Positions 1-25,600 of a stretch of 64,000 nucleotides of DNA are shown one piece after another. Within the stretch, counting starts at the first letter, position 1. Every line of letters begins with the position of its first letter. Location of the stretch: NCBI RefSeq assembly GCF_963422355.1, contig NC_085104.1, forward strand, positions 4,052,106-4,116,105, written 5' to 3'. Under the pieces are notes generated by a model that had not been told where the DNA came from, ran no database searches, and saw only the letters and a list, made by a program, of their open reading frames with translations. This DNA comes from Corticium candelabrum (Eukaryota; Porifera; Homoscleromorpha; Homosclerophorida; Plakinidae). The position numbers and the translations under genes were made by a program.

Positions 1-1311
<1,311 letters not shown>

Positions 1312-1590
1312 GCGCCGGTCACACTACGTCAGGATCGGCGGCGACGTTTGCGTTAGGGCGGTCACACTTGCTTCTCTCATGACGTTATCTAAACGTAACG
1401 TGAACGCCACTGTAAACGTGAACGTGGTGTTGACTCCCACGTTCACGTCGGCGTTGATGTACATACCTACGTTGCGTGGGCGTTTCTGTAGTGTCGGAAG
1501 GCGCTATTGTCACTGTTGTCACATTCGCGTACGTCTGCAACACTCATTCTAAGGTATTTGACCTACTGAGACTTTGCAATTGGTTCATTT
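1312..1590 (+). repeat. Left terminal inverted repeat of Harbinger element (~275 bp)
   Basis: Pairs with 4085-4362 in inverse orientation along almost its whole length. Shared blocks include GGCGGCGACGTTTGCG near the tip, CCCACGTTCACGTCGGCG in the middle and TTTGACCTACTGAGACTTTG near the inner end. Small indels separate the arms. Confidence 0.88.
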
Positions 1591-1807
1591 GTTGTGCCGT
1601 TGTGTCATGATGCCGACAAGCAGAGATAGTAAACTCTGGTTTTTCGTTTTCCTGCTGTTCTCGTCTGGCGTACCGCGAGCTGAAATACCATCATATGACA
1701 ACTTTCTTTGCTATGGTTTCCGACTTACATCTGTGAAGACCGGGTTTCCTAGGAAATCGATGTCGCCTTCTGTTTTGCACAGCACGGACATGTGGATGAA
1801 TCCCTAA

Positions 1808-2946
1808 GTGTGGCAATTAGTGAAGCAGCTCAGGCGTCAGCGACGATTTTGGACAGCACCTAGAGGTGCTGGATTTTGGCAGAAAGATGTGAAAGGTACG
1901 TGGAGGGAACATGGACTTGCTTTTCCTGATTGGGAAGACAAACAGTATCTGGACAGATACAGAGTCACAAAAGCAACATTCTGGTTTCTATTTAGACGAT
2001 ACGGTTGGCGTCTAAAAAGCAAAACACCAATTTGAGGAAACCAATAAATGCAGACAAGGGCTTTGCAATTACTCTACACTGGCTTGCTCATTCAACGTCT
2101 TTTTCAGAACTATCTATAATCTACCGAGTTGCAAAAGCCTCTATTGTGTCAATTGTGCACCAGAGAATGTATGTGTTGCGTCGGTTTCTAGTTCCAGATT
2201 CTATTCGTTTTCCCACTGGAGATGAACTGGACCAAGTTATTGCTGACTTTGAAGCACTCTGTTGTTTGCCTCACTGTGGTGGAGCATTACATGGAACTTT
2301 TATGCAAATAAAAAAACCTAGCAAATTTGGAGACAGCTATTACTGTTGCAAATGATTTCATAGCATCATAGTGCTGGGGTGTGTTCATGCCAGAGGAATA
2401 TTTATTTCAGTCAACTCTGGTTGGCCAGGGTCTGTTGGAGACTCATACACATTCAGAAACAGTCAGCTGAAACAAAATATAGACAATGACGTTTGGTTGT
2501 CTACTGTACATCAAAAAATGATTGGGGGATTATCAATCAGGCCATTTCTGGTTGCGGATGCAGCATTTCCCCTCAGTTCAGCTGTCATAAAATGTTGTGA
2601 TGGTGACAATCATGTTGGCAGAGAAAAGAACTCTAATTATTCAGTCATTCCAACAAGGAGAGTAGTGGAACAGGCTTTTGGAAGACTCAAGGGGCGATGG
2701 CAAGTGACAGCACATAGCAAACTCAAGAATCCGGAGTTCGCGAGCCAAGTAGCTACAATTGCTTGTGCTCTTCACAATATTTGCGAGAGGCACAACTGTC
2801 CCTTTGAAGAAGACTGGTTGCCCGAAGATGCTGCTTATAACAATGATGTTGTAGGTCCTCCTCACCACCATGTAGTTGATGATGATGCACAACGTGTCAG
2901 GGATACCCTTGCAGACTGGGTTCATGCTATCAATCCTAGACACTGA
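1808..2946 (+). pseudogene. PIF/Harbinger DDE transposase (HARBI1-like), broken
   Basis: A HARBI1-like DDE_4 endonuclease that would excise and insert the element. The N-terminal part (1808-2035) is in a different frame from the rest (2005-2946), so there is a frameshift near 2030. A TGA at 2353-2355 interrupts the conserved FHSI segment; a CGA-to-TGA change would explain it. The second catalytic Asp (LVADAAFPL) and the Glu (RVVEQAFGRLKGRW) are present. The position of the first Asp, normally in a GAxDGT motif, reads GALHGT, so Asp is replaced by His. With a frameshift, a stop and a lost catalytic residue, this gene should be dead. Family identity is clear; the exact start is not. Confidence 0.85.
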
Positions 2947-3074
2947 TATTTCCCAAGTCTAGCCTTACTACAGATATTTTAAATTACTACAGATTGTTGT
3001 TATTTCAAGAATATTTTAAATTATACACATAGACATTGAGTAAATGTAAAAGACATGCAACAAGTTAGACATTT

Positions 3075-3232
3075 TCAATTATAACTATTGCTTATCAGAA
3101 AAGAGGCGTTAAAGAGCTCAGCCTGAAATGCTTGCTGTTGCTGCATAAGCTGAGTTTGAAAGATTTGACTCTCCTGAGACATCTTTTTCCTCATTGCCTC
3201 TTCATTCAGGGCGAATTTCTTTCGTGCTGCTG

Positions 3233-3276
<44 letters not shown>

Positions 3277-4062
3277 TTCTTCAAACTGCTTCAGTTGCAG
3301 TTGCATAGCCTGGTCATGCTCAAACTGTCGCCTTTGGCTAGATTCTTGCATTTCTGTCATGGCCTGAATGAATGCTAGCTGAGACCCCGCAGTACCAACT
3401 CTTGAAGTCTTGGGAGCCTTCTTTTTCTTCTTTGCCTTTGGTGCTGCTTCCTCTTCAGCGTCATTATCGCTCGAAGACTTTAGTGGTGGCTGTACGGGAG
3501 TTGATGTACGTGAACTAGGTGTAGGTGGTCTGGTACGTGTGGGAAGTGGGTGTTGGGCTTCCTCTGCCACAACACCTGTGGTTACAAACAAGTCCTCTTC
3601 AGCACGCTGAGATAGCGGTAGATTAGGTAGCAAAGAAGCGTCGTCAACAGAGCCAGGTCCCAGTGAGGGATGGTTTCGAAAGTGATCAATAAAAACAGCA
3701 AAGTTAGGCTATGCTAATTTGGCAGCTTCCTCATCAAGCGCAATATCGGCATCATCCGTTTCACGCCCCATTCCTTTTGGAAGACGATACTGCGCATAGA
3801 TCCCTTTCGCTTTCTTGACAATGCTATCTATTTATTGCGCACCTCCGACTCCGAGAAATGTTGAAGACTGACTTGATCGCAGTAGTCATTCAGCTGCTGG
3901 GTGACAATCTTCTCCTTGGATTTTTTTGTCATCATTTTGCCGTCATATTTTGCCAAGTACATCAGCCCACAGCTCTGTCAGTTTTGCTTCCGCGTTTGGC
4001 GACCAAATGACTTTCTGCTTCCTATTAGCTGCAGCTGTTGACTTTCCACGATCCGCAGACAT
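3075..4062 (-). pseudogene. Harbinger accessory protein, Myb/SANT-like, broken
   Basis: The minus-strand companion gene of the Harbinger element. It opens with ATG at 4062 and a tryptophan-containing Myb/SANT/MADF-like helix segment (VIWSPNAEAKLTELWADVL), which in this family binds TIR DNA and helps move the transposase to the nucleus. The frame shifts near 3945, meets a stop near 3833 and another near 3717, then runs through a Ser/Pro/acidic linker and a Lys-rich KAKKKKKAPK patch that could be a nuclear signal. A (CT)n microsatellite at 3234-3274 encodes an Arg-Glu run. The best continuation after it (ending near 3075) is in a different frame, so that repeat has probably changed length. Confidence 0.7.
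3234..3274. repeat. (CT)n microsatellite inside the Myb-like gene
   Basis: A CT dinucleotide run of about 20 units. On the minus strand it reads as alternating Arg-Glu codons. It coincides with a frame change in the surrounding pseudogene. Confidence 0.9.
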
Positions 4063-4084
4063 GGCGCTCGTTGACGTTCGATCA

Positions 4085-4362
4085 AACCAAATGAACCAAT
4101 TGCAAAGTCTCAGTAGGTCAAATACCCTATAACGAGTGTTGCAGACGTACGCGAAGGTGACAACAGCGACAGTAGCACCTTCCAACACTAAAGAAACGCC
4201 CACGCAACGTACCTATGTACATCAACGCCGACGTGAACGTGGGAGTCAACAAATACGCTCTACAAGTGTGACCGCACATTTACGTTTGCATGTAATTAGA
4301 CAAAACGCGTGAAACGCAAACGCAAACGTCGCCGCCAGTCCTGAGGTAGTGTGACCGGGGCC
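4085..4362 (-). repeat. Right terminal inverted repeat of Harbinger element
   Basis: The inverse partner of 1312-1590. It includes the reverse complement of the inner-end block (CAAAGTCTCAGTAGGTCAAA) and of the tip block (CGCAAACGTCGCCGCC), and ends in GTAGTGTGACCGGGG. Confidence 0.88.
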
Positions 4363-4729
4363 TGAGGCTAGTTACGCCGTTTTCGTCCACCGCAACCCAC
4401 TCACAAGGATGTACCTTATGTAAATATGAGTTTACAAAATTGTTATTGGTCATCTTTCTATTGCGATTGTGGTCAGAAAAATCATGCCAGGTTCAAGAGA
4501 CATGCAGTACAATGCTGCTTTTCATCTTGCAATCACGCCACTCTTAGTCTTGGAACTGTTCAGCTCAGTTGCTCTTCCACGTGCTCTCTACTCAAGTCTG
4601 GCGTTGATCTGCATCAAGCGATTTCGAATATCTTGCAAGACTTTGTGTAGGTTTTTTTTATCGTTCAGGCTAAATAGTTTGTGTGATATCAAACAAACAC
4701 CATCTAGACTTTGTGTGGGTCTTGCAGCC

Positions 4730-16551
<11,822 letters not shown>

Positions 16552-17651
16552 TGTTTCATTGCTCTCTGGAATTTGTTGCTGTCCACGATAAGACTTTCTT
16601 CGTCCAAATCGTTTATCATTGCTTTCTTATGATTGGCTGTTGAATTTAGTACTGCGACACACAGTAATACTTACTGTATCTTTAGCTTAGCATTGCACGT
16701 TTTGTCGTAAAAATATAGATCTTTAAAATGTTGATTCGAGAATTAGGTAATTAATTAACTTGATTAAGCATTTTCTTTGTAGCATAGTGAACTTCTTTTC
16801 ACACTACTCTTCAAACGGCATTCAATGCGCTTTACCGTTTTTACACCAAATGCTTGCCCATTGGATTTCAAACTGAATTTAATGCGCATTCGCTCAACCG
16901 ACTTGTGAAGATGGTTTCAACGCTCCTTGACGGTTGCACGTGGCAACACGCCCACTCACGTGCAGTATACGTGAACGGGGCTAACCCAGCGCCAAACCAG
17001 CAATAAACCGATTGTTCCAGCTGTCCGACGTCCAGTCGATGTCGCATATCAACGCCGCCACATTTGGTGTCACTAACCGCGGTGCCGGGTCAAGAAATGA
17101 ACCAAACAAACAATGACCAGTCCACCAAGTTTTGCGACACCGCGTCAGCGACGGCGTTCCGCGCTCCCGCATGGACTGCGCGTCGCCGTCCAACTCAAAC
17201 TAAACGTTAAACCGGCGGCGCAGCCTGCTCCCAAGTAAACAACCACGGCCAACGCCACCTGGACCATCTCCCTGGGCGTAATGAGAGCTCCAACCCAAGA
17301 TGTGAGCCATGCAATGCAACTGAACTTACGAATTGTCTTGCACTGCTCAGTGGCCCCACGAGCCACACGCATCCAACTGCGTTGCTATTGAGAGCAGGCG
17401 GCCGACCGCCACCAGTCTGGAGCAGCGACGCCCCCCCCCCACCCCCGCCACGCAAACACACCGCAACCACTCGTCGCCAATTCAGCCCCAAACACCACCA
17501 GCCCCCACACCACAAGCAGCTATTCGTCTACCCTCTGGTCTGTGACTTTGAACCCTCTTTTTACCGTAGTAGCCGCGCACGTCCCGCGCAGCCACCAGCC
17601 CCGCACTCTGCATGTGCCACACGCGTGATTTAAGGGCACGATGATGCCCCA

Positions 17652-17936
17652 TTACACGAACACAGGTTTCATCCACGACACAGCGGCACTCCGCCTGGGC
17701 ACCGCCGCAGGACACCGTGAGATATCGCACTGCAGTAAGAGCGACGTGATAGCTCCAACGCGGCGCCGCATCGACAGAGCACACTCTTCGGTTGCATGAT
17801 TAGTTTTCAGGCATAGTCCACACGACGGAGCCCCAGCTCGCGACAGCGGTCCAGCAAAGCCCGACGAATATTTATACATGGAGAAGGTTTCTCCTGCACG
17901 CACCTCCCAAATCTGGTGTCTATCAGCCAGCTGCAA
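17652..17936 (-). pseudogene. Frame with CCHC zinc-knuckle motif
   Basis: This 94-codon minus-strand frame contains CGLCLKTNHATEEC, which is C-x2-C-x4-H-x4-C exactly, the retroviral-type zinc knuckle found in Gag-like proteins. A neighbouring frame (17482-17784) has another Cys/His-rich stretch ending HHRALKS. No start or downstream polymerase is clear. Confidence 0.35.
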
Positions 17937-18107
17937 TTCTTACGATCAGCCGCAGGCACGTCAGCAGGTATTTTCACCCTGTTGAGATGCTTCTCAGCGA
18001 TTATGGCCGTGCCTGCAGCAAAGCAGAGCCCAGCGAGCTACAGCGCTACCTGACGCGCACGTCCCCTCCACCGCGGAGCGCCATCGTCGAGTCGTCGCAA
18101 CTCAACA

Positions 18108-18803
18108 CTACCTGGCAGCAGATCTGTTATCTCCACACTCTCCCGCTTTGGCTCGCATGAACCATTTCTCAGGCATAGGCGAAGAAGCAACCAGCCTAGA
18201 AAGAACGGCGCGCCCTGGCGATGCAACGCAGTCTCTCTCAACGACCGGACACGTCCGCTCCTCCACCTCGTCCGTGAGCATTTGCATGTGCTCTATCGCC
18301 GTCGCCGCTGGCCACTCATACAGACCAGCTTTGACACACGCAAGCCAGGGAAGTGTGCTCCGCCTGCTACTAACCATTCGTGCAACGCGAGTCCTCCACG
18401 CCGCCCTCGCGCCACTATGCTCAACGTGAACGCCCACCTTTGCATCCAGACTGCCAACGCCGCCACAGGCACAATTGTCGCCTAGTCCAGCATCGACCAT
18501 CTGCAGACGGTGCCGGGCTTCCAGCCTGGTCCATTCGCTGACAGTCAGTGGTCCCGCGCCCACCATCCGGCGATGGCTCCGCAATATGGCATAACCGTCA
18601 TTACAGTCGTCATGCGTTTGCATTTCCCGTTCGTCAGTAAGGCTATGTTTGCTGATTACATACAACATGCCTGTCTGTAAACTCGCCATATGCATGTATG
18701 TGCTTCTCCGCTTATGCGTTGCCAGCCACTGGCACTGCCGCATCGGCCGACGGTCCGTTACAGCCACCAGCGGCGTCGCCATCTCCACACATGCGCTTTC
18801 CAT
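18108..18803 (-). other. Longest open frame in GC-rich island, 231 codons, unknown
   Basis: Not recognised. It is open over its length on the minus strand, 5' of the CCHC-containing frame. A segment near its C-terminal third (PWLACVKAGLYEWPAATAIE) is helical and loosely Gag-like. GC-rich DNA produces long open frames by chance, so coding status is doubtful. Confidence 0.2.
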
Positions 18804-19329
18804 TTTTTGCTGACTACTGCTGGCACTGCGCCCCCGTCTGCCGACGGTTCCGCAAAAGCCACCAGCCCAGTCGTTTTACCCTGTCTGCTCTGCGGAGCTC
18901 GATTTAGTACATACGGTGTACGAACGGAACCTGCGTTTTACAGATACCCGCCTTCAAGGCCATCGGGGACCTCGCCTGTCCTCGGATACTCCGCACTATG
19001 TCCCAGACCTTCCCTGTCCCCAGATAAAAATGTCCATGATCACCTGCTTTCACCGTGCAGGGCGGCGACCGCTTCCTGCGCGCAAGTAGACGTGCAAACC
19101 GAATGAATCCACCCATTCCATTCCTCGTTGTACGCAAGCAAAAGGAACACCGCTGCATACAGACCTCCGGTCCATCTACGACATCGCGCACTAATAGCCA
19201 TTTACGCTCGGTGCGTACAGCACAAACCCCTCTGCAAAATCGAGAGCTATGCCATCTGTATATTGTCTTAACATACGTACAACCTGCATGTTGGTGCAAT
19301 GACATACTCACCAGTCGCTACCAGACCTG

Positions 19330-19625
19330 GACCAGCCGTCCCACCACAAAATGTGGACCGTCTGCTGATCCTGCGTAAGCAAACCTGACTAGTGCCGGCC
19401 CTGCCCCGGCTTGGACCAGCCGTCCCGCCACGGAATGAGACCGCCTGCTGATCGTGCGTGAGTCAACCTGAATGGTACCGGCCCTGCGTCAGACCTTGAC
19501 CAGCCCTCCCGTCACAGAAAGGATACCGCCTGCTCATTCTGCGTAAGCAAACCTGACTAGTGCCGGCCTTGCCCCGGCTTGACCAGCCGTCCCGCCACAG
19601 AATGAGACCGCCTGCTGATCGTGTT
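19330..19625. repeat. Minisatellite, ~84-bp unit, about 3.6 copies
   Basis: Four successive units begin GACCAGCC(G/C)TCCC(G/A) and contain CCGCCTGCTGATC(G/C)TGCGT and CTAGTGCCGGCC or close variants. Units differ by scattered substitutions. The last copy is partial. Confidence 0.85.
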
Positions 19626-21432
19626 AACACCAACACCGAATACCGCTGGCCCTGAGCTAACCACCCGCGGGTGGTCCCACAATGGCCACCAGCATAGCCG
19701 CTCTCACTTTTCGCTGACCAGTCGCACCTGCGGTAGGCTCCGCCCGGTTGCCTCTCTGCTCTGTTTCTGTATATACCCGCCATGTGTCTTATTGTGTAGC
19801 GCCCCAATGACTAACATGCCTTGCTAATGGCACTGTTTGCCGCTCCAGCCTCAGCCCTGACATTACCACTCAGTACATGACACCTATTTTAGCTACGTAT
19901 ACACATATAATATACGTATATTTGTCCGCCGATGATGGTGGCCTGTCCCCCGAGCCGCTCCACAGGCCGTCCGCAGACCTGCCGTTCCCGGATCATGCAA
20001 CACCTTTTCCACGAGTGACTGTACTGCCGGCCACGTGGACGCTACGCAACGGCCATTTTTCAGTAAATTAACCATGCCGACACTATCGCACGCACCAACC
20101 ATAACTGACACTTCTGAACACTCTCCCATGCAAGCTATACAAGTCCTAGGCGCTGGCTAAACGCACGACTGGCAAAATTACTCTTGACGAATATGCAGTA
20201 TTTGACTACGTCGGGCAGACGGCTACATGAATAATAAAGACGCCCCAAGTGATGACGCGTTGAGTAGACCGCGCAAACGGCGCGACCGCCTTTCTCGCCG
20301 TTTCGGTCATCAGCCCCTGTAGCTGCTGATTAGACAGCACGTGCCCACCCTAGGCATGATCTGAGGCTGCAGTGTGATGTTGCTCTGCCATCCAAGAGAA
20401 ACAGACACGGAAACTGCTCGCTCGCGTGTAAACCGAGATGAGCTAGCACAGCCATGCAGCATTCTCGCAATGTGCTTGTTCGCATCAGCGCCACTCTTGG
20501 CACGCCGACGCCCACAGCAGCTACCCCTTTCTCATTGCAACCAGCTAGTTGCTCATACGCCCTGTACGCTGCAACCGCTGCGACAAATATCTTCGCTACA
20601 ACACGGTACGCTGTCGCGCTCTGTGTGCCACCAGTTCGCGCGCCATATCCTCTCCTGAATATAGGCGATCACATGGCACCAAAAAAGCGCGAAAACACCG
20701 CGACGGCAGAAACAGCACGTGAAATTGAGATGATTCGTAACCACAGAAAAAAGCCGAGTCGTCTACATGCTATCTCTTGAGCAGACGACCTGCCAGCGGT
20801 GAATCCAGCGGCCCTGGCTGTCTCTGTCACGAGTGCAAACTTGCTTTGTTGATATTCTCCATTTCGACTGCTCGCCGTCTGCCATGAACGGAACTAAACC
20901 AAACACACGCGCTCTGGGACGCTTGCTGCGCTGTGGCGTGCCGGATAGTCGTTAGTTATGCGAATGCTCCGTTCAACCCAGGACCCTCGTGAGTCCGCCG
21001 TGAGCGTGTGCTCAGCAGCGCATCACCAGACGAATTCAACTACGTTTAACTGGTTCATTAAACTCCATACAAATTTACTGGCAAATTTCTTTGCTAGAGT
21101 ATCTAGAAACTGCATGTGTGAGCATACACACCACAAAGTGCATGGTTTGCGTTCTGCTTTGAGGAGGTGCACTAATCCGGTTTTTGTATACTACATACAT
21201 TGTTCTTAGTAACTGTTGTATCAAGAGAGCTAGGAAGATGACACCTGATTTCTGCGCGTCATGGGTACACGGGGCGAGAATACAAACAAGCTGGAACTTC
21301 AAACTACAAAAAAATTACGCTAGCGCTACGTAGACGTGCATGTTCACAGCGATAAATCACTGTGTCTCGGGTCTGTCTGTTCTCACTGAGAGTCGCAAAA
21401 CAATGCTTAATATTTTAACTACACACATAATT

Positions 21433-21645
<213 letters not shown>

Positions 21646-21923
21646 CAATTATTTATATCCTATTACACACTAACTACTGCTTGCGATATTGAGATGGAAA
21701 ACGTTTAAGTATGCAATAAATATATCCTACACTATAAAATACTAACTACTAATTGATATATATACATAATTGGACTATATGTTAATTAACGTAGTAAAAT
21801 AAATAAATTGTTAGCTGTTTTGTAAGTTAGTAGGAATGTGAAGCAGCCAGTATTTACTCGAATTGGCACTCTTGCAAAACAAGCAGAAGTCTGAAATACA
21901 TTATCCGGGACTTTGCCTGCAGA

Positions 21924-22035
21924 ATGCTACGTGTTGACCTCACGATGGCAGCTCTACAGGAAACTTTCCGTTCCTTTGGTTGGATCGGGTTTCTCGTACT
22001 TTGGTTCACGGTCAGTTCTGATGCGTCATTCACAG
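21924..22035 (+). CDS. Candidate first exon encoding a signal peptide
   Basis: ATG at 21924 opens a 37-codon frame with a hydrophobic core (GWIGFLVLWFTVSS) typical of a signal peptide. It then meets CACAG|GTAAAT, a good splice donor, leaving phase 1. It lies on the plus strand between the two ligand genes. The collagen exons of ligand 2 start in phase 0, so it cannot be joined directly to the first visible one. Without splicing it is a 38-residue frame. It could be a first exon of an unseen gene or a chance match. Confidence 0.3.
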
Positions 22036-23309
<1,274 letters not shown>

Positions 23310-23384
23310 GAAAAATGTCAAGCCCTCCACGTCATTCGTGAATGACGTCAACCTTAAGGTCAGTTGCGAAGGTAGCTTCCTCTG

Positions 23385-23747
23385 CCTTCAGAGACAGGGC
23401 CTCCATGCGCTACATGGAGGCTTAGAGCCAGCGCTACAATCCACCTTGAGCTTGGCCAAAGTTATGCAGGGGCACTGACTATGGCGCAGCTTTGGGACTG
23501 GACACCAAGGCAAACAAGTATACGTCTGCTGCATGATGTTACTGCCAAGCCAGAGGTTATGTCCACCCCAGTCAATGACCAGGTACTCATTTATACTCCT
23601 GAGTCGAAAGAAGCAATTGTGTCTAAGTTTCTTGCTTAAGGAAATTATGCCATAGCTCGCCATCACTGTGACTTAACCTCCAACCCTGCAAGGTCCCGGA
23701 TGTTTGCATTCTTCAAATCCGCTCTCTAACCAATTGAGCTACAGCAC
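23385..23747 (-). mobile_element. tRNA-derived SINE, copy 1
   Basis: On the minus strand it starts with a tRNA-like head, GGTGCTGTAGCTCAATTGG, which carries a good A box, then TTAGAGAGCGG. A degenerate B-box-like GGGTTGGAGG follows. The body shares blocks with the plus-strand copy at 48305-48640: ATAAATGAGTACCTGGTC, TTGACTGGGG and CTGGCTTGGCA. It is not a functional tRNA because no acceptor stem or T arm closes. A (GT)n run sits directly upstream of the head, as in copy 2. Confidence 0.75.
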
Positions 23748-23755
23748 CACACACA

Positions 23756-23806
<51 letters not shown>

Positions 23807-23819
23807 GCACGCACACACG
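23748..23819. repeat. (CA)n microsatellite abutting SINE head
   Basis: A CA run with a few ACGC variants, reading (GT)n on the SINE strand immediately before its tRNA-like head. Confidence 0.93.
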
Positions 23820-24235
23820 TACGGTTCTTATTTTACAATTCTTGACCAAACAGTGGTTGTCTGTATTAGTGTAGGCTTCTCACAAAAACATGACTTCTCA
23901 TACTCTCTTGATCATGCAGTTTCTAATCTGTTATGTACATTGGAGAGATACATCTTTTATATTCTATGGAATACAATTAATAGACTATTGTACGTCTTGC
24001 ACATGTATATCTCAACAACTAGCCTAGGGACCCAATCTTGTCCGAGAATATCAGATGCACGTAGCGGTTCCAGGATGTATAAGAAATAATGGCGTCGCTC
24101 AAAACTTAATACGGTGCCATCCTTCCACCAGTATCGGACGATAGACCTGAGACGTCAACTTTTAATACGTTTTTCATGCTAAATGTAGCATGCTAAAGCA
24201 ACAGTCTAGGAACATCTTCCCTATTAGGATCGGTT
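23820..24235. other. Unannotated sequence
   Basis: Nothing recognised. Confidence 0.4.
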
Positions 24236-25080
24236 CACTGGCGTACCGTGGTCCTCAAGTTTGGGAGGCTGATAAATTAGACTGACCCACGCAAATTTCT
24301 CACACGTAAAGCCACGCCTATTTTCTGCTTTTTAGCCCGCAGTTTGTAGACATCTAAGTAAATTAGTATCCATTTCAGGTTAAAAATAAACTGTGGAACT
24401 GAGAACCGTCAGTGTGCGTATAAAGGAGTGGAAACATTGTTACCGTCCGTGCCAAAAAGGTTTTTATGGATCGCTGCAATCGTCAAAATTGAAGGACATC
24501 TCGATGCCAATAGAATCTAGAAGACCACTTAGTGCAAAAGACGTTGACCAATTTTAGCATTTCTTAATCTAGCGAACAATATAGGTCTAGCTATAGTTTT
24601 TAATTAATAGATAGAATAAGCCTGTGCAGAAAGTACCGTGTAGAGCAAGCAAATCAGTAGGTAGCGGAGCCGCAGGAGATTCCATTCTCCGGTCAATTGG
24701 GTTGTCAACCGAAATTTACTAGACTTACTTGAATAAGAATTGATAGATATGCTTCTGCATGCATTTTTGATGCGGTCTTCTTTGACTTTGCCATTGGTGG
24801 ATAGCGAAGTCTCAAATAAGTGATGGTCATGCACACTTTAAGTGTCCACGACCTCTCGACACTGGTTTTATCATACCGAAATGATGATGTGTATTGTCAC
24901 AGAGATATAGTCAACGTCGTCTTCAGTTGTCAACATACTACTCTGAAATTAATTAGGCGGACTGTCACTGCTTAGTAACTTAACTAAAATTATAGATCTG
25001 CTTGAAGCGAAGTGACATGCCCAAAATGTTTGGGGAGCTACAGCCTCCCCTAGCCCCCTTCCCCGACGCTACGCAAGTGG
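24236..25080. mobile_element. Short DNA transposon, non-autonomous (~845 bp)
   Basis: The left end is CACTGGCGTACCGTGG. The right end, reversed, is CCACTTGCGTAGCGTCGG. The two share the GCGTA core found in hAT-like ends. The hexamer TCGGTT flanks both sides (24230-24235 and 25081-25086), a plausible target duplication though shorter than the usual hAT 8 bp. The interior has no transposase frame. Confidence 0.55.
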
Positions 25081-25364
25081 TCGGTTGTTAATTAATTAAT
25101 TAAACTTCGTAGGGGCCACTATACAAACTTACGTGTTTCTTGGAAAGCCGAAACGCTCATTTGCATTGGAATTTGTGACAGGGTTTTTGATCTCGGGTTT
25201 GTACCAATTGGTTTAGCAGTTTGGCTTATACAAATTGATGATACACACTGACATTATGCAGGCAGATAGGCTGAAGGGCAGGCATGTAGCTTGCATACTT
25301 TACTTTCTTGCTTTTTGATGATATGTGTTATAGTTTGATGTTTGAAATATATGTATTGGTTGAC

Positions 25365-25395
<31 letters not shown>

Positions 25396-25600
25396 AAGAC
25401 AAACAGACAGATAGAAAGACAGATAATGTATTCTTATACAGATTCTACTTGTACATATGCTAGGATTTTTATTATATACAAATCAGTTCTTGCAAAGAAC
25501 AAAGTCATAACTAATAGACGTCTTTGACTTTAAATGTTCAAATCAAATAATCTATCTAAATCACCATGATTAGGTGGCAGTTTTGAAAGATTTCTAAGGT
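25365..25600 (-). repeat. TGTC-flanked interspersed repeat, copy B
   Basis: An AGAC run (25365-25425) followed by the inverse of the ~180-bp core seen at 9835-10015. It has ATGGTGATTTAGATAGATTA and CCTAGCATATGTACAAGTAG when read on the minus strand. Confidence 0.75.

Larger units (their letters stand above)
1312..4362 (+). mobile_element. PIF/Harbinger-type DNA transposon with long TIRs, inactivated
   Basis: A ~3.05-kb element bounded by long terminal inverted repeats that both begin in the sense CCGGTCACACTAC. Inside lie a plus-strand DDE transposase (about 1808-2946) and a minus-strand Myb/SANT-like gene (about 3075-4062) pointing at it. This two-gene convergent layout is typical of PIF/Harbinger elements. 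Both genes carry frame breaks, so the copy is not autonomous. I could not identify a clear 3-bp target duplication, so the outer ends may be off by a few bases. Confidence 0.85.
16920..21000. other. GC-rich island, possible decayed retroelement
   Basis: Composition changes abruptly from AT-rich to GC-rich near 16.9 kb and back near 21 kb. The island has overlapping open frames on both strands, C-rich runs (17431-17452), a minisatellite at 19330-19625 and a diverged duplication (about 18760-18955 against 19675-19785). No host gene is convincing. Minus-strand frames contain a CCHC motif and a Gag-like helical stretch, which suggests an old retroelement on the minus strand. No reverse-transcriptase motif was found. 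Contaminating or horizontally acquired DNA is another explanation. Confidence 0.4.

Noticed and set aside
17333..17545. Pro/Thr-rich open frames in the GC island
   Set aside because: C-rich DNA naturally gives Pro/His/Thr frames; no start context or homology pattern.
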